Assembly (NCBI RefSeq): GCF_026230105.1
Contig: NC_079476.1
Location: forward strand, 38,740,559 to 38,804,558
DNA: 64,000 nucleotides
Origin: Diorhabda sublineata
Taxonomy: Eukaryota > Arthropoda > Insecta > Coleoptera > Chrysomelidae
Reading direction: 5' to 3'
Shown here: piece by piece, positions 13,401 through 23,765 of the stretch
Layout: the number at the start of each line of letters is the position of its first letter
Numbering within the stretch: the stretch's first letter is position 1
Program-made: the position numbers and the translations under genes
The notes under the pieces: generated by a model
What the model was told of the DNA's origin: nothing
The model's database searches: none
Seen by the model: only the letters and a program-made list of their open reading frames with translations

Positions 13401-15335
13401 GTTAATGAATAATAGTTTTGTGTTTTATGGCTTGGAGAAATGGATTTCATTAGATTCAATTGAATAATTGTAAATTTTCGATGTAGTCTTATTAGATTGA
13501 AGTGATTTTTCCAATTTGCAGTTTACGGATGAAAAATTTTATTATAATGAGTTTTTATAAACAAGAATATGTTAAATTTATTTTCATGCAGGCTTAGGTA
13601 ACATTGGTACACTTGGAGCTTTAACCCAGGCAGCCAATTTTTTGGGAAATAATGACCTGTCTTCATTAGCTGCCCAGCAACAATTTGGCTCATTGTCTGG
13701 TACCGGAAATACCTCCCAAAATTTTAACCGTGGTGGAGGAGGTGAGACTTTATTATTTCAATTATTTTTGCTGGATATAACTAATTGTATGTAATTGCAG
13801 GTGATTATGGAAATGGAAACAACTACAATTCTGGAAAGTATGGACAAGCTGGTGGTACTCTGGGATACAATGCCCCAAGTGGAGGTTCTAATAGAGGTTA
13901 TACCAACTCTGATTATGGCAATGACCGATTGTCTTTTTCAGATAACAGCATGAATACACACTTTTCCAAAAAAGTTCTCGTCTCGAATGTAAGTATATGA
14001 AAAAATTATCAATATTTGTAAATACTTTTCACTCAATTTTCTGGATTCACTAATTCAATATTATATAGGTTGTCTTAAATATTGATAGGTGGATGAAACG
14101 AGAGTAAAACTATCAAGATATCAATTTTCTGATCACATTAAACCAAGGAAGGAAACTCAAATTTGGAAATTTGATGATATTAATTTCAAAAAATTCATTT
14201 CAGGAAAAATTTAATTCAAAGCACTTTTTGATCAAATTATACTACTAATAGTTCATTTTTGACTAAACTAAAAATAGAAAAGCCACTTTCTGAACAAGTT
14301 AAAGTCAAATAAGCAAAATTTTGACTAGATTGAACTAGAAATTTCAATATTGACCAAACTAGATTAAAAACAGCCAAATTTAACTTGAAAAAATAAACTT
14401 TGACAGAACTAAAATTGGAAAAAGGAAATGTCCATTATTGATAAATTACTTATACCGAAGTCATTATTGGCCAAAATAAATTGGAAAATATTGAGGTTAT
14501 ATTGTGTTTTCCCATAAAATAATGAGTAACAACTAGATGAAAGAAACAATTTTTTTTCTATAAAATTGAAAAAAGCTACAAAATGGATTACATTGTTTAT
14601 CAAAAACATTATAATTGAGTAAAATAAATTGGCATAGAGCGTAATTATATTGAAATTCTCTTATTTAATGTATGTAATAATGAAATTTTCATTCTGTAAA
14701 AGATTTAAAATAGAATTGTTTCTTTTTAGTTGCCCTCCTCGGTAAGTTACAAGCTTTTGAATGAAAAATGTTCGGAATTTGGCGAAGTTCAAGGTTTTGA
14801 AGCAAAAGGACCTGGCTCAGTTCTTTTAACATACGCTTCAGATTGGCAAGCTGAAAAGGCAATTAGTATCCTTTTGAATAAATCAAATTTTTCATTCATT
14901 TTTATTTGTAACGAATATTAAGAATGCAGACGTGTGCTATTAGAATGCCTGTATCCTCTGGCGTATGATAGTTCTGAGTTAGGTTTATGGCTATTTTTTC
15001 ATGGGGATTGGGGTCACTTAGGTTATTTTCCTTAAAGTCAATGGTATTTTAATTCTGAGTAACAAGAATACAAAAAGCTTGATACTTCTATCAATAAATC
15101 ACATTGGGCATACTAATTTCTAATGCAAAACAAAATATGATATTTAGTCGTATTATAGTAGAAAAGGCATGAACTTTTTTGATTATTTTCAAAATGTGAT
15201 ACTAAACCCGAAATTTTTTCATATAAATGTGGACTTTATTCTTTTCTTTTATATATTTTCTTTAACAGAATTTCAGAAAACCTGGATAGAGCAAGAATTG
15301 ACGGGAGGATGATTGAAGCCAGACTCTATTTGTGA
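10447..15335 (+). CDS. rump: hnRNP M-like RNA-binding protein (Rumpelstiltskin)
   Basis: Nuclear RNA-binding protein of the hnRNP M/MYEF2 family. Drosophila Rumpelstiltskin binds localized mRNAs, and relatives regulate splicing. Six coding exons: 10447-11031, 12825-13218, 13592-13741, 13801-13988, 14730-14865 and 15277-15335, giving 503 aa. An RS/Gly-rich N-terminus precedes RRM1 (about 52-127: RVYVSNIPY and GSGIVEF). RRM2 (about 190-265) reads KIFVAN, then across the intron LDYGVDKKKVKEAF, with KGYAIIEY. A Gly/Asn-rich linker leads to RRM3 at the C-terminus (VLVSNLPSS, then ARIDGRMIEARL). The three-RRM layout matches hnRNP M. The RNP2 motifs of RRM2 and RRM3 are each split by a phase-0 intron after Asn. 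For the last exon the acceptor at 15276 is chosen because the alternative, 13 bases upstream, breaks the frame. Confidence 0.93.
14140..14480. repeat. Degenerate short tandem repeats in rump intron 4
   Basis: The intron sequence cycles through variants of a unit of roughly 45-50 bp of the type TTTTGA[CT]..AACTA[AG]A..AAA. Copies are strongly diverged and boundaries are uncertain. No coding content is seen. Confidence 0.35.
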
Positions 15336-15949
15336 ATTGAAGTTTTGTACCTATTTAATATTTAAGCATTACATTTTATCAAGACAATTCCATATTCCCC
15401 AATTACCATACAGTGTTTGTAGTAAAATTACTCTGAAAACAAATTGTGTTTTAATCTAGTTCTACCTTTTCCCAGTTACAGCTAATAGGGCTTTATCATA
15501 TTCAAAATGTCGAGCACACTTGAAATTAATTTATTAAATTTTGATTCCGAATGAAATTACGGACTGAGCGGCTCTACCACTACCAGCTCTAATTTTTTAA
15601 TGACAGCTACGTGTTTGCAGGTCACATCGAATCATTATCGAACAAAGCTAAAGTTGATGGTATCAGATTAAATATATGTAAACGACACACGACAATATTT
15701 GTTTTGGCGAAATTAGTGACATCTATTTTGACTACTAATATATAATGTAATTACGTATTACTAAACAATTCATAAATTTTATCGTATTTGCTTTGAATAT
15801 GGCTCATAATTAATGAATTTAAGATATATTATTAAAAAACTAAGTTAAATCTGATTTTAATTTTGTAACAAGGTTAAAATACTAATATTTGAGAAGAAGA
15901 AAAAATTGGTTATATTAAATGTCAAAATTGTTTTGTACTATTTTTGAGA
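15336..15949. other. rump 3' end and intergenic DNA
   Basis: This holds the rump 3' untranslated region and the upstream DNA of the small gene at 15950. I see no extra gene and no unambiguous AATAAA for rump. Confidence 0.4.
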
Positions 15950-16211
15950 ATGAAATACACTAAATATCAAATTCTCAGGTTTCCTGTAATTTTTGGTAGT
16001 TTATTGGGTGTATTAATAGTCGGTTTTTATAACAGGTAAGTTTAGTCGTATAATACGTTTATCTACTTGTTAATTTAATCATTCTAGAGGAGCTTGGATG
16101 GGCGATATTGATTCTGCAAAATCAGAATTGTTTAAAGAAAATGAAGAAACTAGTAATATGTTGGAAGATTTAAAAAAAGCACATAAAAAGAAAATTGAAC
16201 TTTCAAAATAA
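15950..16211 (+). CDS. Small single-pass membrane protein, unknown
   Basis: Two exons (15950-16035 and 16088-16211) join in phase across a 52-bp GT-AG intron to give 69 aa. Residues about 11-26 are a hydrophobic segment (FPVIFGSLLGVLIVGF) after a short basic N-terminus. RGAWMGD follows, then a charged, Lys/Glu-rich, probably helical tail ending KKKIELSK. The layout resembles small mitochondrial inner-membrane assembly or supernumerary subunits, but I do not recognise the family and assign no function. A polyadenylation signal at 16322 supports a real transcription unit. Same strand as its neighbours rump and TRMT11, with more than 600 bp on either side. Confidence 0.6.
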
Positions 16212-16321
16212 AATATTTGAAGACTTTTTTCGTCGTGGGAAGTTTGCAAAACACGTGATATATGGTTCTCCTACACTTTTTTTATAGATATTTGAGATAT
16301 TTTGTAAAACAATGAATAAGC

Positions 16322-16327
16322 AATAAA
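16322..16327 (+). promoter_or_regulatory. Polyadenylation signal AATAAA
   Basis: Canonical hexamer 111 bp after the stop of the small membrane-protein gene. Confidence 0.5.
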
Positions 16328-17120
16328 ATTGATAGATAATTTTTATTTAATCGATTTTTATGTTGGTGAACCTATAATATTTGGCTCAAATTTGCTAAAT
16401 ACTGAATCAATTTTGCTGTTATACTGGTTGTCTAGTGTGCTATCACTACTACAAATACGTAGTTTCATAGGTATAGAAATAAAATTCCATGGATCTATAT
16501 TCACGTTTGATTTAATATGGATATAATATATAAAATAAACGGTGAATTTTTTTCTCCAGAAACACTACTCGAGATTTTTTAAATCAAAATGCGAAATATG
16601 ACAATTCGATCTAGTGCGCATGTGTATTGCACGACACGAAATGTAAAATCTTGAAGCTTGCAACTTCTGTCAGCACGGTGATCCTATTAAAGTGGATGTA
16701 TCAACATTTTTATTCTATGTTCTGGACTGTTCAACTACGTTCTTAAATATAAAAATTTTAAATAAATACTTAATAAACCACTTACGACTATATTAAGTTA
16801 TTTCTTAAATAAATAGTATTTGATATAAAATATAATGATTGAATTGAAATTTAGAACTAACGGTCAGAACTTTCAATCCTTTGTTCATAAATTAAAAAAA
16901 ATGTCTAAATCGATTTTTTACGACGTATATTGAAATTGATATCATACGAATTATATTTCTTAATAATAAATTTAATGCTCAGATTCTTTTAATGTCGAAT
17001 AGAAGTCATTGTTTGTTTTAACCTACATATAAAAAAATGGAAACAATATTGGTCTTCACTTAATGAAAAGTCAGCACTTCTTTCAGTGGTGTGGTGAAAA
17101 AGCTACATCCCAGAAACAAT
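16328..17120. other. Intergenic DNA upstream of TRMT11
   Basis: AT-rich spacer with no recognisable gene or repeat; it should contain the TRMT11 promoter. One open frame (16329-16526) has no homology I can recognise. Confidence 0.4.
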
Positions 17121-19493
17121 ATGAATAAATGCTGGAAAACGTATCTATTATGGTTTGCACAAGAGCATACAGAATTTAGATCTGCGGTAAGTGTAACATT
17201 ACAACTATAGCCTTTTTAAAATATTTTTTTTCGTAGGAAATCAGTTCTCTACTTTCACTTTTGAATATAGAAATGAGATATGTTGAAAAACCAAAAGATA
17301 TTGTAAGTATAAATATTATAAACGTTTTATGACATTATTTAATGTATTTTTCAATTTAGGAACCTTACTGGATAGTCGAATTTAGTTCAGAAGATGATGT
17401 TAAACTACTTGCAAGTAGGTCTGTATCTTTAAGAAATTGTATAGAACTTTGGGCCCATGCTAAATCCATTTCTGCTATCCACGATAAACTGAAAAATTAT
17501 CCTTTGCAACTATATAAATCTCATTTTGATGCTAATAAATCATTCAAAATTGAGGTGGAAACATTTTGTCGACATTTTACACAAAAAGAAAAGGTCGATA
17601 AATTAGAAGTAAGATTAATAGATTTAAATTAAATATACATTTTTTTACAGAAATATACAACTTTAACTATTTGTGATTATATTTTTCAGGCTTTTAGCTA
17701 CTTACCTGTTTCAGGCCCTGTGAATTTAAAGAATCCTGATGTTACACTACAATATATCGAATATTATGGCACTAGATCAAATGATCCACCAGAATTACCA
17801 TACTTTGTATTTTTTGGTAGATGGGTTAGGTTTCGTTAAAAAAAATACCGTTTTTTTAATTTTAAAGTACAATTTTTAGGTAGCTAACGGTTTACGTCAA
17901 TTAATAAAAAAACTATCTCTAAAAACAAGAAAATTCATTGGTAATACAAGCATGGATCCTCAGCTATCTCTGCTTATGGCTAATCAAGCTAAAGTCAAAG
18001 ATGGAGACATTGTACTAGATCCATTCGTTGGGACAGGTTCCCTTCTTGTAGCAGCTGCTCAATTTGGTGGTTATGTTATAGGAACAGATATAGATTATCT
18101 TATGCTTCATGCCAGAACTCGACCATCAAGAATTAAACAGAAGGTGCATAAGATTTATGTATTTCTACACTATTAGTATAGTATAATTGCAATTATAGTA
18201 AAATTGTTCTCTCAAAGCAACAATTAACATTTCTCCAATCTTGTTTTCTCAAATTTTATTTATAGCAAATGTACAGAAGCTAACCAAAGTTCTAAACTAA
18301 CTAAAAACTAATAAATAATAGGCATGGAAAATTTAGGACTGAAACGATCGAGGGGTCTTGGTACTAGTCTATTACCAAAGTACCCTAAAGATTTAATTAC
18401 TACATATTAAATTTCCTTGTAACAAACCCCAACCCCAAGAAGCCTTATTTGACAAATCATATGTGAAATCAAGCTGTCAAATATTACCCCTAAGTTATTA
18501 ATCTTTGTTAACTATTCAGAGAAAAACTGAACTAATAATTAGGACTCTAGTGTCCACATGTGAGCCCTGTAGGACACCTGGTGATGCTAAAACCAGATTT
18601 GATAACGTTTAATTACTTTGTTTTTTAGATATCTACTAAGCCAAGAGAGCAACCACTCTTGAAACCTATTTTGATCAAACTTTGTCATCAAAATAATCCA
18701 ATTATGCAAATTAGTTTTCTCTTTTATAACTCGATTTATATATGTTTTAGATGAGAGAAAAAGACGAGAGTATTAAAGCTAATATGAAACAATACAATTT
18801 GGAACATAAATATTTGGATGTGATGGTAAATGATTTTTCAGTATCGTTTTGGAAAGATACTGTTCAATTTGATGCAATTATTACAGATCGTAAGATATTT
18901 TTTTGCCTATAAATGTTTTTATTATAGAAATAATTCTGATTGGACAGTATTTTAGCACCATATGGAATAAGAGAATCAACTGAAAGAATAGGAACCACAA
19001 AAACTGATTGTAAAGTAAAAGAAGAGCATTTACATACACACATTCCAGCTAAAATTGATTACGGCATTTCACATATTTATAGGGATCTTCTTTTATTTTC
19101 TGCAAAACATTTAAAAGTTGGAGGATGTGTGGTGTGTTGGTTTCCAGTTTTTAGGTAGGAGAAATTAATAATTTATTTTATTTGACGCTTTTATTTTTTC
19201 ATTGTTACAGAGAAGACTATGATGAGAAATCTCTTCCATCGCATCCATGTTTTAATCTTACTGCAAATTGTGAACAAGTTTTGACAAAAGTAACATCAAG
19301 ACGGTTACTAACATTTGAAAAAATTCGAGACCCAACTCCCCATGAAATGGAGACATATGATCACGAAATAATAGATTTTAGAAAAAAGTACTACACAGCT
19401 AGGGAGGAATCGAGGAAAGAAAGGCGAACAAGGGAAGCACAAATAAGGGAAGAGAATAGAAAAAAATATGAAAAATCAAAGAAAAATAGCTAA
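17121..19493 (+). CDS. TRMT11: tRNA guanosine(10)-N2-methyltransferase TRMT11
   Basis: Catalytic subunit that makes N2-methylguanosine at tRNA position 10, active with the small partner TRMT112. Eight coding exons: 17121-17186, 17237-17302, 17360-17608, 17690-17824, 17880-18143, 18751-18889, 18956-19154 and 19211-19493, giving 466 aa, close to the 463 aa of the human protein. The N-terminal THUMP-like region is followed by the Rossmann methyltransferase core: DPFVGTGSLLVAAA is the SAM-binding motif I, GTDID is motif II, and TDPPYGIRE is the N2-amino methylation motif IV. The first Pro codon of DPPYG is split by the intron between exons 6 and 7. The C-terminus is highly charged. Stop TAA at 19491-19493 is one base from the stop of convergent PPAN. 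Identity is near certain. Confidence 0.95.
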
Positions 19494-19494
19494 A

Positions 19495-21114
19495 TTAATA
19501 CACCTTTTTATTATTTGTATTTTGCTTATTAAATTTGTTCATTCGTCTATTTCCTTTATTCATAGAATTTTGATTAGTTCTATTTTTCTGATCGATCGAA
19601 TCAGATTTCTTCTTCTTATTTTTATAACGTAGCGGTTCATGTTTTCTTTTCACGCCAGTTGGGCCCGAAAACAAATCTAAAAATAAAAAAATATAAAAAT
19701 AAATCTTAATAGTCATAAAATAAAAATTACCCTTGTCTGGTTCTTCTCCAACATCTTCTTTATAATATTGAGCATCATCATCTTTCTCTAACTCTGTATT
19801 TGATTCATTTTGTGTATCCTTTCGCATTCCCTTTAGTGACTGATCTTTTAATTTCTGTTTTAGTTCATCTTTAGCTTTCTTATTTGCTTCTTGTACTTTT
19901 TTTCTCTTTTCTTTCAGTTTCCTAAAATACAAAAATCAAATATTTTATTTTTTTATATTTGAGTATTTATTGCATCTATAGACCAATTATTAGAAAAAAT
20001 GGATAACTCATTCATTATCTGATAATTTGTTCCCTTGACTATGAAATTTAGATTTTTACCTTTTTTGTTCTCGTTTTCTTTGAATTTCTTCCTTTTCTTC
20101 TTCAGTTTTATGAATAAGTTCATGGTATAAAACTTCCCCATCTAAAAGACCATCCTCTATTTTTATAAGCTGTAAAGTCAATCTTGGACCAAGTTCACTT
20201 AATCTTATAGCAGATTTTCCAGATTCCACATTTCCTCTAGAAGCTATTTTTTGAGCTAAAACCACATGGTTATTGGGATCATCTTCGGCTTCACTCTCAG
20301 ACATCATACCAGCCCTAAAATTAAATAGAATAAATCCATTGGTGTAATTTTAAAAATAAATCAACCTACTTTGTAAAGAATTCTGTTATATCATTACATC
20401 TTGACAAATTAGGTACTTTACCCTGTACAACTTTCTTAACACCTCTAGAAATTCCAACAGGCGTAATTTTTATACAATAATGTCTAAAATCTATTAATTT
20501 AGTAGCCGGATTGTAATTCATTAAAACACAACGTTTCACTGTGTTCAAATCAATATTTGTAAGATTCAAAGTCGGAAACATGTTTTGAAACATAGAAGCC
20601 ATTAGTTTGAACTGTAATCCTTCACCACTGAAACTATTTAGAACTATTAATGGGGAATGTTTGAAAGCTGCATCAACAACTCTTTGTTTTTTAAGTGATG
20701 AAATAACATCTCTTGCTAATGAGTAATTATGTATCTTAAAAGTTAATGTAGGTCCTCTAGGAAGCCTCATTATTTTCAAATACATTCCTAATTCGGTTTT
20801 GGAAAATATGGATAAATGAGATACATGTAATGGACCTGCGATAGCTACAAAATCTTTTATGGTATTTTTCTTCCTTTCCTAAAATAATATATTTATAGAA
20901 TGTTAATCACATTGTTTAATCAGATACTCACTTTAAGTGATGATGCAGTAAACGGTTCCATAACTTTCCTAAAATCCTTAGTTAACTCTAATGTATCGCC
21001 ACCAGAAATTCCTCTGTGGATTACAAACGAATGAGGTGCTCGAACAAGTTCATTAGACTCAATATTCTGGTTCAGATTTTTCTTAACAGAGCGTCCGCGT
21101 TTCCTTTTACCCAT
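19495..21114 (-). CDS. ppan: Peter pan / PPAN (Ssf1-like) ribosome biogenesis factor
   Basis: Nucleolar Brix-domain protein needed for 27S pre-rRNA processing and 60S subunit assembly. Five coding exons: 21114-20932, 20878-20370, 20314-20060, 19921-19731 and 19676-19495, giving 439 aa. The N-terminus is basic (MGKRKRGRSVKKN). The Brix domain runs from about residue 28 to 300, with PHSFVIHRG, LRLPRGPTLTF-type sequence (here MRLPRGPTLTFKI), a central NYNPAT..IDFRHY stretch and the closing ELGPRLTLQLIKIEDG, the family's sigma70-like end motif. The tail is Lys/Glu-rich and probably coiled, ending in a basic Asn-rich nucleolar-type segment. Its last coding base abuts the TRMT11 stop. Its start lies 292 bp from the divergent PSMD4 start. 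Confidence 0.95.
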
Positions 21115-21406
21115 TTTTAATAAAAGTGTCCGTATAAGCTATTTTATAAAACACATGTATGTATATCACTTTATAAAATGGTTATAATCTTATTCTTTTC
21201 CTATACATTTCACATTCTTGAAGAATTATCATAGAGTCTACTGACTATGGATAAACCTCACTGTATTCTCACTTTAGAAAAGACCACTTGAATCAAAAAG
21301 TAGATTTATATTCTGACACTAGTAGTTGAAAGTGCTAGTCACTTTGTTATAATAACTAGTTAATTTTCATCTTTTTGTATGAACTTGGTTTTATAAATCT
21401 TCAAAA
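21115..21406. promoter_or_regulatory. Short divergent promoter region, PPAN / PSMD4
   Basis: Only 292 bp separate the start codons of ppan (minus) and PSMD4 (plus), so both promoters and leaders must fit here. Bidirectional function is inferred from spacing; no specific binding site is claimed. Confidence 0.5.
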
Positions 21407-22718
21407 ATGGTGCTGGAAAGTACGATGATATGTGTCGATAATAGCGACTATATGAGAAATGGAGATTTTCTTCCTAGCAGATTACAAGCTCAACAAGATG
21501 CAGTAAATTTAGTATGTCATTCTAAAACAAGATCCAATCCAGAAAATAACGTTGGATTGTTAACCTTAGCAAAAGTAGAAGTATTAGCTACACTAACTAG
21601 TGACGTTGGTCGTATTTTATCTAAATTACATCAAGTTCAACCGAATGGAGAGATTAATTTGCACACTGGAATTCGTATTGCCCATTTAGCTCTCAAACAT
21701 CGCCAGGGAAAGAATCACAAAATGCGTATAGTTGCTTTTGTTGGCAGCCCAGTGGCAAGCGAGGAAAAAGAACTAGTTAAATTAGCTAAAAAGCTTAAAA
21801 AAGAGAAAGTGAATGTTGATGTTATTAGTTTCGGAGAAGATGGATCCAATTCAAATGTATGTAGTCACATTTAATCAATTTATTGTATTTATTTTATTGA
21901 CATCTTTCAGGTTTTGACTATTTTCATAAACACCTTGAATGGTAAAGATGGCACTAGCAGCCATTTGGTAACTGTACCACCAGGTCCCCATCTTTCTGAT
22001 GCTCTCATTTCTTCACCCATTATTCAAGGAGAAGATGGCACAGGTGCAACTGGTTTAGGAGGCTCTGGTTTTGAATTTGGAGTTGACCCTAATGAAGATC
22101 CAGAGCTGGCTTTAGCCCTTCGTGTTTCTATGGAAGAACAACGTCAAAGACAAGAAGATGAAGCACGCAGAGCTAAAGATGCATCTAGTACTGAAACTGG
22201 TATCAAATCTGAAGTAAAACAAGTTCATATATCTATTATTTACAATTATTAAATTGATATTTTTGTAGGGTAATGCAGTTCTGAAGGAAGAACCAAGTGA
22301 GGAAGCTTTATTAGAAAGAGCTTTGGCTATGTCAATGGAAACTGGTGATGACCAAAATGTTACTGTAACTAGAGCTCCAGTTGATTTTGCTAATATGACC
22401 GAGGAGGAACAAATAGCATTTGCAATGCAAATGTCTATGCAGGATGCTCAAGAAAGCTCTTCAGGAGCTTCAGCTTCAAAGGTTATATAAAAATTTTATT
22501 TTTATTTTTTTTTTAACTGAATATATATTTAGGTGGAACCAATGGAAGTTGAGGGAGATGAAGATTATTCTGAAGTAATGAATGACCCTGCATTTTTACA
22601 AAGTGTTTTAGAAAATTTACCTGGAGTTGATCCACAATCAGAAGCCGTTCGTCAAGCTGTTGGAAGTCTTAAAGATAAGAAAAAAGATGATAAATCTGAT
22701 GATAAACAAAACAAATAA
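21407..22718 (+). CDS. Rpn10: 26S proteasome ubiquitin receptor PSMD4 / Rpn10
   Basis: Regulatory-particle subunit that captures polyubiquitin chains and helps hold the lid to the base. Four coding exons: 21407-21856, 21911-22213, 22269-22481 and 22533-22718, giving 383 aa (human 377). The N-terminal VWA domain covers about residues 2-190 and begins MVLESTMICVDNSDYMRNGD, the family signature. Three ubiquitin-interacting motifs follow: DPELALALRVSMEEQ near 213, EEALLERALAMSME near 262 and EEEQIAFAMQMSMQDA near 296. The C-terminus is acidic, then Lys/Asp-rich, ending DDKQNK. All introns are short and phase 0. A polyadenylation hexamer lies at 22781. Confidence 0.97.
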
Positions 22719-22780
22719 TATAATGGATATTTATTTTTTCAATTTCATTATTACTTACATTTATAGATTCGATTTCAATC

Positions 22781-22786
22781 AATAAA
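22781..22786 (+). promoter_or_regulatory. Polyadenylation signal AATAAA
   Basis: Canonical hexamer 63 bp downstream of the Rpn10 stop codon. Confidence 0.6.
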
Positions 22787-22969
22787 ATATTCATATGCTT
22801 TGAATAATTATTTTTTATTGAAATTGTCATTAAATGATTTCAGTAGGACTAAAATATACTTCCTAAAATTAAATATTTGTTTAAAATAAGGATGAAATTT
22901 ACTTAATGTCGCTTCCTTGTTATAAATTTTCAATGTACATTAGAATGTAAAGATATTTTTTCATTTTTG

Positions 22970-23520
22970 TTAAAAACCTAACAGATGTGTCTCTTTAATG
23001 GGCAACTAAATGTGTAAATGACTTTGCTATTGAAAAACTGGAGTAAAACGCGGAAAAATCGGGAAATATGGTATCATCCCACTTTAATCATTCAGGTCTT
23101 ACTATATATATTTGTAAAAATCTTGTTTTTTCAATATCATTGTAAAAAAACTCAAATGTTAGGGATTAATCCCTTTAACAGTTGATTTAATATTTGTAAT
23201 TGACTTTGCTATTGCTATTTAAGACCTAGAAAACTGAAACTAAACTAAGGCAAATTTGAAAATATGGTTTTATTGCACTTCAAAATTTTGGTGTTTTGAC
23301 TCCTTACTTACTTTGTTTCATTTCCATTGAAAAATATATTCACATGTCACAGATATATCTATGTAATTAGCAATTTAATATCTATAATTGACTTTGATAT
23401 TAAAGAAATAGAAAAAATGAACTGAAACTCAAAAATTTGAAAATGTGCTATCGCTGCTCTTCAATCATTCTGGTTTTTCGTCTTCTTACTATATATATTA
23501 GTAACTCGCAAATATTTTGT
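22970..23520. repeat. Three degenerate tandem copies, about 185 bp
   Basis: Between Rpn10 and the next gene a unit recurs three times. Each copy has [GA]TAA[AT]TGACTTTG[CA]TATT (starts 23014, 23196 and 23384), then an AAACTGAA/GAACTGAA-type stretch, GGAAATATGG/GAAAATATGG/GAAAATGTGC, an ACTTTAATCATTC-like stretch and CTTACT(A)TATATA. The spacing is 182 and 188 bp. Copies are clearly diverged. No frame, target duplication or terminal inverted repeat is visible. Confidence 0.6.
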
Positions 23521-23765
23521 TAAATGTAAATAAATGATTACAAATATTTAGATCAATTTGAAATTGGAGCATCTTAAATTATTTATTTTGTCAGTTTATT
23601 CTCATAATTAATAGCAATGATTTTTTGACATAATCACACTTGATTGTCATTATTATTACATTCTACACCTATAAATTTCTGACAATCCAGTTATCTTTTG
23701 AGTACTAGTGATAAAAAAATTGAATTTTGTTTACTTTAACTTATTCCTTTTCTCTTAAGTCTAAA

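Noticed and set aside
17952..18176. Stand-alone methyltransferase fragment
   Set aside because: It is exon 5 of TRMT11 read into the following intron; splice phases connect it to the other exons.
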